In this document: in pieces, positions 8,566-16,722 of the stretch | How the letters are laid out: each line of letters starts with the position of its first letter | Numbering within the stretch: position 1 is the first letter of the stretch | Origin: Umezawaea tangerina | GTDB lineage: Bacteria; Actinomycetota; Actinomycetes; Mycobacteriales; Pseudonocardiaceae | Direction: 5' to 3' | Length of the DNA: 64,000 bases | Assembly (NCBI RefSeq): GCF_003002815.1 | Contig: NZ_PVTF01000011.1 | Coordinates: 124,001-188,000 of the forward strand | Made by a program: the position numbers and the translations under genes | Notes under the pieces: generated by a model | The model's input: the letters and a program-made list of their open reading frames with translations, nothing else | Told to the model about the DNA's origin: nothing | The model's database searches: none

Positions 8566-11500
8566 TCAGGTCGTCGGGCCCAGCGCGTGCCGGAGCTCGG
8601 CGCGCGACGCGGCGCCGAAGCGCTCGTAGGCCTCGTGCACGAGCGCGGTCGTGGTGTCCAGACCGAGCGCTGTCCGGTGCGCGATGTCGGCCTCGGACCG
8701 GCCTTCGGCGGCGAGGTGGGCGATCCGCAGCAGGCGCGGCGACACGAGGTTCACCAGGCTCGGGCCGCCCGCGACGACCCCGGTGCGCACGAGCCGTCCC
8801 ACGATGACGTCCCGCAGCGCGAGGGCGCCGCACTCGTCGGCCGCGGTGAGCGCCAGGGACAACGCCCGACGGGCGTCCCCGGTGTGGTCGGCGCGCAGGA
8901 GGGCCGAGCCGAGCTCGGCCAGCGTGACCAGGCGCTGCCACCGGTCCGGGGAGTTCTCCAGCAGACGCGCCGACTCCTCCAGGAGGTCGATCCCGTTGTC
9001 CGGGGCCAACTCCGCGAGCACCCGCAGCGCCCGGCCTTTCGTGGTCGGGGTGCCGAGCCGGTCGGCCCGCGCGTGCGCCGCGGTGGCGATCTCGTGCGCC
9101 TCCTCCGGTGCGGAGAACCGCAGCGCCAGCGCCAGGTCCAGGTGCGCCGGGCACACGGCGGGGTTGGCCACGGGAGCGGAGTCCAGCCACCGGCAGGCCT
9201 CCCGGAGCGCCGCGACGGCCCGGTCGTGGTCGCCCTGGGCCAGGCGCAGCGCGCCGAGCACCGCTCTGGGGACGGGCAGGATCAGGGCGTCCGGCAGCCG
9301 CTCCCCGTAGCTCCGCGCGGCGCACACGGCCGCGGCCCGCTCGACGTCGCCGCGGGCGAGCAGGGCCTGGACGAGCGTGCCGGTCGCGAACCACTGCGCC
9401 GGTGTGCCCGTGCCGCCGCGGTCGGCGATGCGCAGGGCGATGTCGGCGTCGGCGACCGCGTCGGCCGTCCGACCGGCCAGCAGTGCCGACTGGCCCCGGT
9501 TGGTGTGGGCGAAGGCGAGGTGGGTGCCGTGCCAGCCGTGCCGGTCGAACTCGTCGACCCCCTGGTCGAACAGGCCGTGGGCGATGTCCTGGTGCTCGGT
9601 GTACAGGTGGACGAACGCGGTCATCGTCGCCACCTCCATCCCCTGGTCCGCGTCGGCGAACACGACACCGCGCCGCACGACCCGTTCCACCGCCTCCAGC
9701 GCCCTGGACGGCGGCTCGCCGCGCAGCACGAGGCTCCACGCGTGGGCCGTGATCAGCAGCCGCTGCGGGTGGGTGGTGCCCGGCAGCGGGGGAGCGATGC
9801 GGTCGAGCAGGTCCATCCGGTCGGACCGGAGCGGGTCGTCGGCCCACCAGGTCGCCCACAGCACCTGCTCGGCCAGCAGCTGTTCACGCGACGGCTCGTC
9901 GCCGCAGCGGTCGAGCGCGCTGTCCAGGAGGCGGACCGCGTCACCGAGCCGGTCGGCGTAGCCGTGGGTCTTGGCCAGCGCGATGGCCGCCTCGGTGAGC
10001 AGCACGTCGTCGGGCGCCTGGTCGTAGGCCGCGCGCAGCTCCGGCAGCGCCGTCGCGACCTCGCCCAGTGCCAGCGCCTGGCCGTAGCGCAGCCGCACCC
10101 GGCACATCCGCGAGGCCGGTGGCGGCTCGTCCAGCGCGCGCTTGAGGTAGCGGGCCGCGGTGGCGGACAGACCGGACTCCGCCGCGGAGGCGGCCGCCGC
10201 GGTCATCCGGTCGACCACCCACGGGTCGGCGGCGGTGTGCACGCGCAGCAGGTGCGCGGCCACGGCGTAGGTGTCGGCGTCCTCGCCGTGCAGGAGCCGG
10301 GCCGCCGCGAGGTGGGTGTCGCTGCGCCGGGACGGCTCGATGGCGTCGTGGACCGCGGTGCGGATGATCGGGTGGCGGAAGTCCACGGCGGGGCCGGGGT
10401 GCAGGACCGCCGCGGCGCACAGCCGGTCGTACTGGAGCTTGGCCTCCTCGGGCGTCAGGGAGGCCAGCCGCGCGGCGTGCCGCAGCGCGCAGCCGGGGCC
10501 CAGCACGGCGATGGCGTGGGCCAGCCGCCGGGCGGCCGGGCCCAGGTCGTGGAGCCGTTCGGTGACGTGCAGGACGACGTGCCGCGGGGTCAGCGTGCCG
10601 ACCAGCCCGACGTTGGCCGCCGTCGGGGTCAGACCGCGTTCCCGCGCCACGTCGAGCATCCAGCGCAGGTAGAACGGGTTGCCGCCGCTGTGCCGGAGGA
10701 GCTCGGCGCAGAACCGCTCGTCGGGCTCGCGGGTCGTGAGGCGGGGGAGCAGGACGCGGCCGACGATCGTGCGCACCGCGTCGGGCCCGAGCGGCGACGG
10801 CCGCACCACCTCCTCGGCGTCCAGGGCGATCCGCGCCAGCTCGGGCGTCCCGTGGTGGGGCCGGTGGGCGAGCAGCAGCACGACGGGCAGCCCGGACAGC
10901 CGGTCGCCGAGGAACTCCAGCCAGTGCAACGACTCCTCGTCCACCCAGTGCGCGTCGTCGACCGCGAGCAGCAGGCCGTCCTCGGGGTGGCCCGCGCCGA
11001 CCAGCGAGGTCGCGTTGACCACGAGCCAGTACAACGCCTCGGTCAGCCCGATCACGCTGGACGCGCCGGTGTTGCCGGGGTGCGGCAGACCGAGCGGGAC
11101 GCGCGCGAACGCCGCGGCCCCCGCGAAGAGGCGTTCCCGCTCACGGGGGTCGCGGCCCGCGACCCAGCGGGCCAGCAGCGAGCGGACGGCCCCGAACGCC
11201 AGCGTCCGGTCCTGCTGGTTGCCGCGCGCGGCCAGCGGCACGATCCCCCTGGCGGCCGCCTCCGCGCACACGTGGGCGACCACCTCGGACTTGCCGATCC
11301 CCGCTGGCCCCTCGACGACGATGGTGGCGCCCATCCGCGCGCGCACCGACTCCAGCACCGCCGAGCAGCGGTCGAGGTCGTCGTCGCGCTCCAGGATGCC
11401 GCTGTCGGACGCGGTGTGCCCCGGTAATCGGAGCGCGCGCAGGAGCCGCCGCTCGTCCAGCGGCGCGTGGCCGGAGGCGCGGGCGGACACCAGGCAACCG

Positions 11501-11679
11501 GACACGACCTTCGCCACGAACTCCTCCCGCGGCCGCCGCTTGCCCGACATCACCTCGGAGAACGTCGCGGCGGCCACCCCGCTGCGCCGGGCCAGCACCG
11601 CGTCGGAGGGACCGCCCACCACCCGCTGCAAGGTGCGCAGCTGCCGCCGGACGTGGTCGTCGGGATCCTGCTCGGGCAT
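8566..11679 (-). CDS. XRE-HTH / AAA-ATPase / TPR-like large regulator with degenerate LuxR tail
   Basis: 1037 residues. Residues 24-60 read as a helix-turn-helix of the XRE type (VLARRSGVAAATFSEVMSGK). An AAA/STAND ATPase follows with Walker A GPAGIGKS at 124-131 and Walker B LLLAVDDAHW at 236-245. The long middle is helical and TPR-like. The last 55 residues (SPRLLRIAHLAAEGRSEADI and on to ASRAELRHAL) align with the LuxR/GerE HTH of LAL regulators, but the usual TxRE start and TVxxHL recognition helix are eroded. So the LAL body appears to carry its working DNA-binding domain at the front. Likely a large transcriptional switch; target unknown. It is convergent with the monooxygenase gene and divergent from the micro-peptide. 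Confidence 0.8.
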   Translation of the reverse strand: MPEQDPDDHVRRQLRTLQRVVGGPSDAVLARRSGVAAATFSEVMSGKRRPREEFVAKVVSGCLVSARASGHAPLDERRLLRALRLPGHTASDSGILERDDDLDRCSAVLESVRARMGATIVVEGPAGIGKSEVVAHVCAEAAARGIVPLAARGNQQDRTLAFGAVRSLLARWVAGRDPRERERLFAGAAAFARVPLGLPHPGNTGASSVIGLTEALYWLVVNATSLVGAGHPEDGLLLAVDDAHWVDEESLHWLEFLGDRLSGLPVVLLLAHRPHHGTPELARIALDAEEVVRPSPLGPDAVRTIVGRVLLPRLTTREPDERFCAELLRHSGGNPFYLRWMLDVARERGLTPTAANVGLVGTLTPRHVVLHVTERLHDLGPAARRLAHAIAVLGPGCALRHAARLASLTPEEAKLQYDRLCAAAVLHPGPAVDFRHPIIRTAVHDAIEPSRRSDTHLAAARLLHGEDADTYAVAAHLLRVHTAADPWVVDRMTAAAASAAESGLSATAARYLKRALDEPPPASRMCRVRLRYGQALALGEVATALPELRAAYDQAPDDVLLTEAAIALAKTHGYADRLGDAVRLLDSALDRCGDEPSREQLLAEQVLWATWWADDPLRSDRMDLLDRIAPPLPGTTHPQRLLITAHAWSLVLRGEPPSRALEAVERVVRRGVVFADADQGMEVATMTAFVHLYTEHQDIAHGLFDQGVDEFDRHGWHGTHLAFAHTNRGQSALLAGRTADAVADADIALRIADRGGTGTPAQWFATGTLVQALLARGDVERAAAVCAARSYGERLPDALILPVPRAVLGALRLAQGDHDRAVAALREACRWLDSAPVANPAVCPAHLDLALALRFSAPEEAHEIATAAHARADRLGTPTTKGRALRVLAELAPDNGIDLLEESARLLENSPDRWQRLVTLAELGSALLRADHTGDARRALSLALTAADECGALALRDVIVGRLVRTGVVAGGPSLVNLVSPRLLRIAHLAAEGRSEADIAHRTALGLDTTTALVHEAYERFGAASRAELRHALGPTT

Positions 11680-11809
11680 GGCCGCCCCCGCTCGGAATCG
11701 TTCGGTTCTTCGACTCCGATGGTGCTCCGACCCGCGGGCGGACGACCCTGATCAGGCCGGCCGACACCCCAATGGCCGCCGGCGAGTGCCCGAAGGGGGG
11801 TGCGTGGAG

Positions 11810-11896
11810 ATGACGTTGGTCCTCACGTCGAAGTTCGTCGTCAGGCTGTGCTGCTGCTCTCTGGTCATCGGCTTCATCGCGGGCGTCCTGCTGTGA
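11810..11896 (+). CDS. Candidate 28-residue membrane micro-peptide
   Basis: A short ORF from ATG with AAGGGGGG 9 bp upstream. The peptide begins MTLVLTSKFVV, contains the triplet CCC at residues 19-21 of the segment RLCCCSLVIGF, and ends IAGVLL. After one Lys and one Arg it is almost entirely hydrophobic, fitting a single membrane span. It starts 131 bp from the divergent giant regulator. No homologue can be named from memory, so function is unknown: it may be a regulatory micro-protein or a chance ORF. The good ribosome site and the intact hydrophobic pattern argue for a real product. Confidence 0.45.
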   Translation: MTLVLTSKFVVRLCCCSLVIGFIAGVLL

Positions 11897-11916
11897 GCCC
11901 ACCGACCGGACCGGGG

Positions 11917-11938
11917 CCTGCCCGTTGCCAGGGGCAGG
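11917..11938. terminator. Short hairpin between convergent genes
   Basis: CCTGCCC and GGGCAGG form a 7-bp stem with an 8-base loop. It lies 20 bp after the micro-peptide stop and before the end of the convergent GH127 gene. There is no clear U-run, so this is only a plausible terminator. Confidence 0.35.
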
Positions 11939-11988
11939 TCACCGGGCCGCGTCGGCGGGTGGCGGTTCCCAGCCGGACCGCACCGCGT

Positions 11989-14304
11989 TCACCCGTTGCG
12001 CACCAGCCTCCACCGGTTGTCCGCGGAGCCGTTGTCGGAGTCCTGCACCGCCTGTGCGCCCTGCGCGGTCGAGCCGCCCTGGATGCCGAGCAGCTTGCCG
12101 CTGTTGGCGTTGCGGATCCGGTGGGTGCCGTCGCCGTTGTCGAGCAGCGTCCACCGGTGGTCGGCGGTGCCGGTGTCGGACCACTGCAGGACGCGGGCGC
12201 CGTCGGCGGTGGACATGTTCTCCACGCCGAGGACCTTGCCGCTGTTGGCGTTGCGGAGGCGCACGTCCCCGCCGTCGGGGACCAGCTCCCAGTCGTGGTC
12301 GGCGGTACCGGTGTCACCCCATTGCAGGGCGAGGCCGCCGTCGGCGGTCGACATGTCCCTGATGCCCAGCACGAGCCCGCTGGCCGCGTTGACCAGGCGG
12401 TGGGTGGTGACGCTGCCGCCGGTCCTCCAGTAGACGGTGTAGTTGTAGCCGTGCGCGTCGTGGAACGGGCCGAGGCCGACGGTCGCGCCGTCGGCCTTCG
12501 CCGTGAACGCGAGCGTCGAGCCGCTGGTGCGGGTGACCGAGGCGACGTCGAGCGACGGCAGCGCGGACAGCGCGGTGCTGCCGTAGTTCCCCGCCAGGAC
12601 GGCGGGACCGTAGGTGACGGCGACGACGTCCGGGTTGTCGTTGGCGGGCACCGCGACCACCCGCATGGGCAGCCGGAGGGTGACGGTGTCGCCGGACGCC
12701 CACGAGCGGGTGAGCGCCGCGTACGTGCCGGGAGTGGTCGCGGTGTTCTGGACGGTCCCGTTCACGGCGACCGTCGCGCCGGTGGTCCACGCGGGGATGC
12801 GCAGGCGCATCGTCCACGAGTCGCCCGCACTTCCCGACACGGTCAGCGTCGTGGTGTCGCTCGCGGGGTAGGTGGTGCTCTGGGTGACCGTGATGCCGCG
12901 TTCGGACCAGGTCAGCACCGAAGGCGCGTAGAGGTTGACGGTCAACGTGGTGCCGTCGCGGAAGTAGATCGAGTCGGCGAGCTTGGTGTTCGTCTCGAGA
13001 CCGGTGCCCTGGCAGCACCAGAACGTGCCGTAGTCGGTGCTCCAGTTGCCGCCGCCCCACGCCGGACCGGTGTTCCCGCGCCGGTGGCCGGGGTTGAGAC
13101 CGGTGAAGTAGCAGATGTGGCCGTGCGGGTCGGCGGGGTTCTGCTGGCCGATCAGGTGGTTGAGCAGGGCGCGTTCGTAGAAGTCGAAGTAGGCGGCCCG
13201 GCTCGGGTCGAGCAGCCACAGCTCGCGGGTCAGCTTGAGCATGTTGTAGGTGTTGCACGCCTCGGCCGTGTCGGTGGCGAGGTGGGCCGCGATGGCGTTG
13301 GGCGCGCGGAAGTGCTCGGCCTGGCTGTTGCCGCCGATCACGTAGGTGTGCGCGGACACGGTGGTGTTCCACGCGTTCGTGGCGATGTCGCGGTAGCGGG
13401 TGGTCCCGGTCGCCTTGTACTCGCGCGCCGCGCCGATCCACTTGGGCACCTGCGTGTTGGCGTGCACCCCGTTGAGCTGGTCCCGGTTCGCGGCCAACGG
13501 GTCGAACGCGGCCGCGTGGTCGAACCGCTGCGCCGCGGCCAGCCACCGGCCGTCCCCGGTCTGCTGGTACAGGTCGGCCAGCACGGCGTTCATGCCGCCG
13601 AACTCCGTGCCCAGCACGCGTTGCATCTGGCTCTGGGACAGCCTTCCCGTGCGCCGGTCCACCCAGCCCGCGAACCGCAGCAGCACGTCCCGCGCCTGCG
13701 TGCTGCCGGCGAAGCGCCACACGTCCAGCAGGCCGGCCAGGGTCTTGTGCAGCGCGTAGTACGACACCGACTTCGGGCTGCCCGCCTCCATCGCGTCGAA
13801 GTCCGACTCCGGGAACCCCGACAGGTACCCGGAGGTGAACCCGGCGGCCGCGTTGTTCGCCTGGCACTTGGCCAGCTCGGCGACCGCGTAGGCCGCCCGG
13901 TCGCGGCACGTCGTGTCACCCAGCACCGCCCAGGCCTGCGCCCAGGCCGTGAGGAAGTGCCCCTGGCTGTGCGTGCGGAACGGGAAGTCCGGCGCCTCCC
14001 ACCCGCCGAGCGCCGCCGCGCCGCCGGTCGACAGGCGGTGGTTGGCGCGGAAGTTGTAGAGCAGCCGGTCGACGTCGACGAACCTCAGGTAGGTCAGCGT
14101 GCGGTTCTGGTTGTCCAGCCACCGACCCGCGCCCAGCCGGACCTGGCCCAGGTCGAACGGCTGGGACAACGCGCCGATGTCCGCGCGCACCGGGGGCACC
14201 ACCGCGGCCTCGGCGCTACCCCGGAACACCGCGGGCGCGGCGCTCGCGGCGGCCGCGACCCCGGCGGCCTGCAACAGCCTGCGACGACTCAACGACGAGG
14301 ACAT
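11989..14304 (-). CDS. Tat-exported GH127 beta-L-arabinofuranosidase with C-terminal ricin-type lectin
   Basis: 771 residues from the ATG at 14304, preceded by AGGAGC. The N-terminus SRRRLLQAAGVAAAA is a Tat signal. The body is PF07944/GH127. The expected zinc-thiolate site is visible: Glu348 and Cys350 in AEACNTYNM, and Cys430-Cys431 in TFWCCQGTG, with Glu330 a candidate acid/base. By analogy to BlHypBA1 the Cys430 equivalent would be the nucleophile. From about residue 636 there are three repeats of the beta-trefoil lectin type (for example LRNANSGKVLGV and QWSDTGTADHRW), so the enzyme probably binds a plant polysaccharide. Two inverted LacI-type operators in its promoter suggest sugar-responsive repression. 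It acts outside the cell. Confidence 0.88.
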   Translation of the reverse strand: MSSSLSRRRLLQAAGVAAAASAAPAVFRGSAEAAVVPPVRADIGALSQPFDLGQVRLGAGRWLDNQNRTLTYLRFVDVDRLLYNFRANHRLSTGGAAALGGWEAPDFPFRTHSQGHFLTAWAQAWAVLGDTTCRDRAAYAVAELAKCQANNAAAGFTSGYLSGFPESDFDAMEAGSPKSVSYYALHKTLAGLLDVWRFAGSTQARDVLLRFAGWVDRRTGRLSQSQMQRVLGTEFGGMNAVLADLYQQTGDGRWLAAAQRFDHAAAFDPLAANRDQLNGVHANTQVPKWIGAAREYKATGTTRYRDIATNAWNTTVSAHTYVIGGNSQAEHFRAPNAIAAHLATDTAEACNTYNMLKLTRELWLLDPSRAAYFDFYERALLNHLIGQQNPADPHGHICYFTGLNPGHRRGNTGPAWGGGNWSTDYGTFWCCQGTGLETNTKLADSIYFRDGTTLTVNLYAPSVLTWSERGITVTQSTTYPASDTTTLTVSGSAGDSWTMRLRIPAWTTGATVAVNGTVQNTATTPGTYAALTRSWASGDTVTLRLPMRVVAVPANDNPDVVAVTYGPAVLAGNYGSTALSALPSLDVASVTRTSGSTLAFTAKADGATVGLGPFHDAHGYNYTVYWRTGGSVTTHRLVNAASGLVLGIRDMSTADGGLALQWGDTGTADHDWELVPDGGDVRLRNANSGKVLGVENMSTADGARVLQWSDTGTADHRWTLLDNGDGTHRIRNANSGKLLGIQGGSTAQGAQAVQDSDNGSADNRWRLVRNG

Positions 14305-14393
14305 GGGGCTCCTAGGTCGACCGGGACAGGCGCGCCGAGCCTGACCGCCGCCGGTGCCGGGACTCCTCACCGGGGCGGACAGCACCACAGGGT

Positions 14394-14407
14394 TGTTATC
14401 GCTAACA
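14394..14407. promoter_or_regulatory. LacI-type operator, proximal copy
   Basis: TGTTATCGCTAACA, near-palindromic with the central CG step typical of LacI-family sites in actinomycetes. It lies 90 bp upstream of the GH127 start codon. It is the exact reverse complement of the site at 14525-14538. Confidence 0.65.
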
Positions 14408-14524
14408 TTTAGCGCCCGTCGATGCGGGAGGTGGAGTGGGGCGGAGTGCGTCAGCGGCGGGATGGAGCTGTCTTCACCGGAACACCTGCGGGTGGTGACG
14501 TTGTCACGTGCGTGTAACACAGCA

Positions 14525-14538
14525 TGTTAGCGATAACA
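14525..14538. promoter_or_regulatory. LacI-type operator, distal copy in opposite orientation
   Basis: TGTTAGCGATAACA, identical to the reverse complement of the proximal site, with 131 bp between equivalent positions. The spacing would allow looping by a tetramer or cooperative binding. No LacI-family gene is in the window, so the repressor must be encoded elsewhere. Confidence 0.65.
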
Positions 14539-14716
14539 CATCGTGTGTCAACCGCTTCCCCGCGCGCACACGGGGGCGTGCCGGAACGTCGTTGGCGCAC
14601 AACGTGGTGCGGTAGGCGCCACCGCGGGGACGGCCATGCCGGGCAGGGCGACCACGATCGCCTTCGCGGGCGGGGCTTCCGCCGCCGGGGTTCCCCTGGT
14701 GATCCCCGGACAGGTC

Positions 14717-15025
14717 TCACCCCGCGGTCGCGGGACCGTCCTCGTGCTCGATCCCAACGGGGGAGGACCAGTCGGTGCGGTGGAGGCGGTTGGCCTCGGC
14801 GACGTTGCCGGTCCGCACGTCGCCGTCGCCGTCCGGCACGCCGACGTCCACCACGCCGCCGCTCTCCGCGGCGGGGGCCTTCCACCACCCCGCGCAGCCC
14901 CGCACGCAGGGGTGGCTCATCTGCCTGAGCACCACGTGACCGCCGGCGTCGGGCACGGGCTGCTGCCAGGTCATCACGCCGGTGCCGTCGCACAGGTCGC
15001 AGGCAGTGTCGATTTCCACCTCCAC
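14717..15025 (-). CDS. Small Cys-rich zinc-finger-like protein
   Basis: About 102 residues. The segment CDLCDGTGVMTW near residue 9, with HPCVRGCAGWW about 30 residues later, gives two CxxC/CxxxC pairs like half of a DnaJ-type zinc finger (CxxCxGxG). The rest is short and acidic, ending HEDGPATAG. Codon bias is strongly actinobacterial through this segment, so it is coding. The start is uncertain: GTG at 15025 is used, but no strong ribosome site is visible and in-frame GTGs exist upstream. It lies downstream of the MarR gene on the same strand. Function unknown. Confidence 0.6.
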   Translation of the reverse strand: MEVEIDTACDLCDGTGVMTWQQPVPDAGGHVVLRQMSHPCVRGCAGWWKAPAAESGGVVDVGVPDGDGDVRTGNVAEANRLHRTDWSSPVGIEHEDGPATAG

Positions 15026-15128
15026 ATCGTCGGGGCGACCGGTCCACCCTGCATGACAGGCCACCTGTACGGGGTAGTTCGAGGCCGCGGCGTCAGGGGG
15101 CGGCCCGTGGGGGTCGGTCGAACTCCGG

Positions 15129-15617
15129 TCAGGGCGCGGTGCCGAAGGGCTCGGACGGCGTCGTCGTGGCCCGGCGGACGGTGTCCAGCGCGCCGGCGAG
15201 CTGCGCCAGGGTGTCGGCGGACAGCGGTGCGCGCAGGTGCCGTTCGAGCTCGTCGTCGAACGTGGCCCGTGCCGCATCGAGGATCGTGCGGCCCGTCGGG
15301 GTCAGTTCGACGATGGATGACCGCCGGTCCTCGGGGTTGGGCCTGCGGGCGAGCAGGTCGGCCTTCTCCAGCCGGTCCACGGCCTGGCTGGTGCCGCCGA
15401 CCGTGATCGCGAGGGCCCGCGCGATGTCGTGCACCCGGCACCCGGCCGTCGCGTCGACCACCATCAGCACGTTCAGGCCGCCCAGGGTGAAGTCGTGGTC
15501 GCGGCGCAGCCGGGCGTCGACGGTGTTCCACAGGACCGTCTCGAACCGCACCAGGTCGTCGAAGACCTTCCGCAGGTCCGTGACCGGCTTCGTTCCTCGC
15601 ACTCGCGCGTCTCCCAC
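15129..15617 (-). CDS. MarR-family transcriptional regulator
   Basis: 162 residues. Winged-helix features include LGGLNVLMVVDATAGCRVHDIARAL, the recognition helix TVGGTSQAVDRLEKADLL, and the wing RRPNPEDRRSSIVELT with the conserved DRR. It is divergent from an esterase gene with 87 bp between starts, and AT-rich repeats sit in that gap. MarR proteins in this arrangement usually repress the divergent enzyme and themselves until a small phenolic or lipophilic ligand binds. Confidence 0.9.
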   Translation of the reverse strand: MGDARVRGTKPVTDLRKVFDDLVRFETVLWNTVDARLRRDHDFTLGGLNVLMVVDATAGCRVHDIARALAITVGGTSQAVDRLEKADLLARRPNPEDRRSSIVELTPTGRTILDAARATFDDELERHLRAPLSADTLAQLAGALDTVRRATTTPSEPFGTAP

Positions 15618-15624
15618 GGCGTCA

Positions 15625-15670
15625 GGTTAGCTTAACGGCAACTAGCTTAGTGCTAATCTGGTTAGCGCTG
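15625..15670. promoter_or_regulatory. Repeated TTAGC/GCTAA elements in the MarR/esterase divergent promoter
   Basis: The AT-rich gap contains TTAGCTTA at 15627, TAGCTTAG at 15643, GCTAA at 15652 and GTTAGC at 15661, as direct and inverted copies. They cover the region where both promoters must lie. A MarR operator is the natural reading; binding is inference. Confidence 0.5.
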
Positions 15671-15704
15671 ATGCAACTGCGGGACGTCTACGACGGGAAC
15701 GGTC

Positions 15705-16628
15705 ATGGGTGAAGAACAGCGGGAAGTGGTCCACCGCCTCCTCCGGGACGCGGACTTCGACCTCGGCGGGGATGTCCTGGCCCAGCGGCCGCGGCTGGAG
15801 CGGCTGCTCACCGCACACCCCCTGCCCGAGGACGTCCGCACGTCCACCGGTGAGCTCGGCGGTGTGCCCGTGGTGTTCGCCGAGCTGGTCGGGACGCGGG
15901 CTCTCGGGACGCTCCTGCACCTGCACGGAGGCGGGTTCGCGCTCGGCTCGGCGGGCGGTTCGATCGGGCTCGCGTCGAGCCTGGCCCGGTCGGCCGGGCT
16001 CGACGTCGTCGCGGTGGAGTACCGACTGGCGCCGGAGAACCCGTACCCGGCGGCGGTCGAGGACGTGGTCGCCGCGTACCGGGCGCTGCTCGACCGCGAG
16101 GGGAGCGCGGCGAACGTCGTCGTGTCCGGCGAGTCGGCCGGTGGGAACCTCGCACTGGAACTCCTCCTGGCCGTCCGGGACGAAGGGCTCGCCCGCCCCG
16201 CCGCGGCCGTGCTGTTCTCCCCGATGACCGACCTGACCGTGAGCGGGGAGAGCTTCCGCACCAAGGCCGCGGTCGACCCGAACATCACCGCCGCGGCGAT
16301 CCGCACCAGGATCGCCGACTACCTGGACGGCACCGGCGTGGACCCGGCCGACCCCGGGGTGAGCCCGGTCTTCGCGGACCTGACCGGGCTCCCTCCGCTG
16401 CTCGTGCAGGCGGGGTCGAGCGAGGTGCTGCTCGACGACGCCACCCGCCTGGCGGTCCGGGCCGCCGCCGACGACGTGCCGGTGGTCCTGGACGTCGTCC
16501 CCGGTGTGCCGCACGTGTTCCAGGCGTTCGCCGCCGTCCTGGAGGAAGGCGCCGAGGCTCTGCACCGGGCGGGGCGCTTCGTCCGCGGCCACCTCGCGGC
16601 GGCCGCTGTGGACTCCGTGGAGGTGTAG
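15705..16628 (+). CDS. HSL-type alpha/beta hydrolase (esterase)
   Basis: 307 residues. The oxyanion motif HGGG is at 74-77, the nucleophile elbow GESAG has Ser144, and the acid and base are likely the Asp of LLDDA and the His of VPHVFQAF near the C-terminus. YRLAPENPYPAA is also typical of the hormone-sensitive-lipase family. Substrates of the family are short-chain esters or lactones. It is divergent from a MarR gene that probably controls it. It ends at a strong two-way terminator. Confidence 0.9.
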   Translation: MGEEQREVVHRLLRDADFDLGGDVLAQRPRLERLLTAHPLPEDVRTSTGELGGVPVVFAELVGTRALGTLLHLHGGGFALGSAGGSIGLASSLARSAGLDVVAVEYRLAPENPYPAAVEDVVAAYRALLDREGSAANVVVSGESAGGNLALELLLAVRDEGLARPAAAVLFSPMTDLTVSGESFRTKAAVDPNITAAAIRTRIADYLDGTGVDPADPGVSPVFADLTGLPPLLVQAGSSEVLLDDATRLAVRAAADDVPVVLDVVPGVPHVFQAFAAVLEEGAEALHRAGRFVRGHLAAAAVDSVEV

Positions 16629-16643
16629 CCGGGGTCCGGTGGA

Positions 16644-16702
16644 AGTCCACAGTGGACTGCTTGGTCGGGGGCGACCGGTGGCGGCGGCACCGGTCGCCCC
16701 CG
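16644..16702. terminator. Bidirectional terminator between convergent genes
   Basis: Two stem-loops. At 16644-16658 AGTCCAC and GTGGACT pair around one base. At 16666-16702 a perfect 15-bp stem (CGGGGGCGACCGGTG and its complement) closes a 7-base loop. They lie between the esterase stop at 16628 and the stop of the convergent binding-protein gene at 16723, so they can end both transcripts. Confidence 0.75.
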
Positions 16703-16722
16703 TGCTCGACGGGGCGCGGTGG

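Larger units (their letters stand above)
14305..14716. other. Intergenic region upstream of the GH127 gene
   Basis: About 410 bp without a convincing gene. It holds the two LacI-type sites and an AT-richer patch (14390-14410 and 14510-14550), consistent with the promoter of the glycosidase. Open frames here lack ribosome sites and have poor codon bias. Confidence 0.6.

Noticed and set aside
8587-11427. Forward open frame of 946 codons opposite the giant regulator
   Set aside because: Antisense shadow; the translation is rich in Arg, Gly and Val without domains, while the reverse strand has Walker motifs.
11800-14412. Forward open frame of 870 codons opposite the GH127 gene
   Set aside because: Antisense to a glycosidase with intact catalytic and lectin motifs; no ribosome site or family signal.
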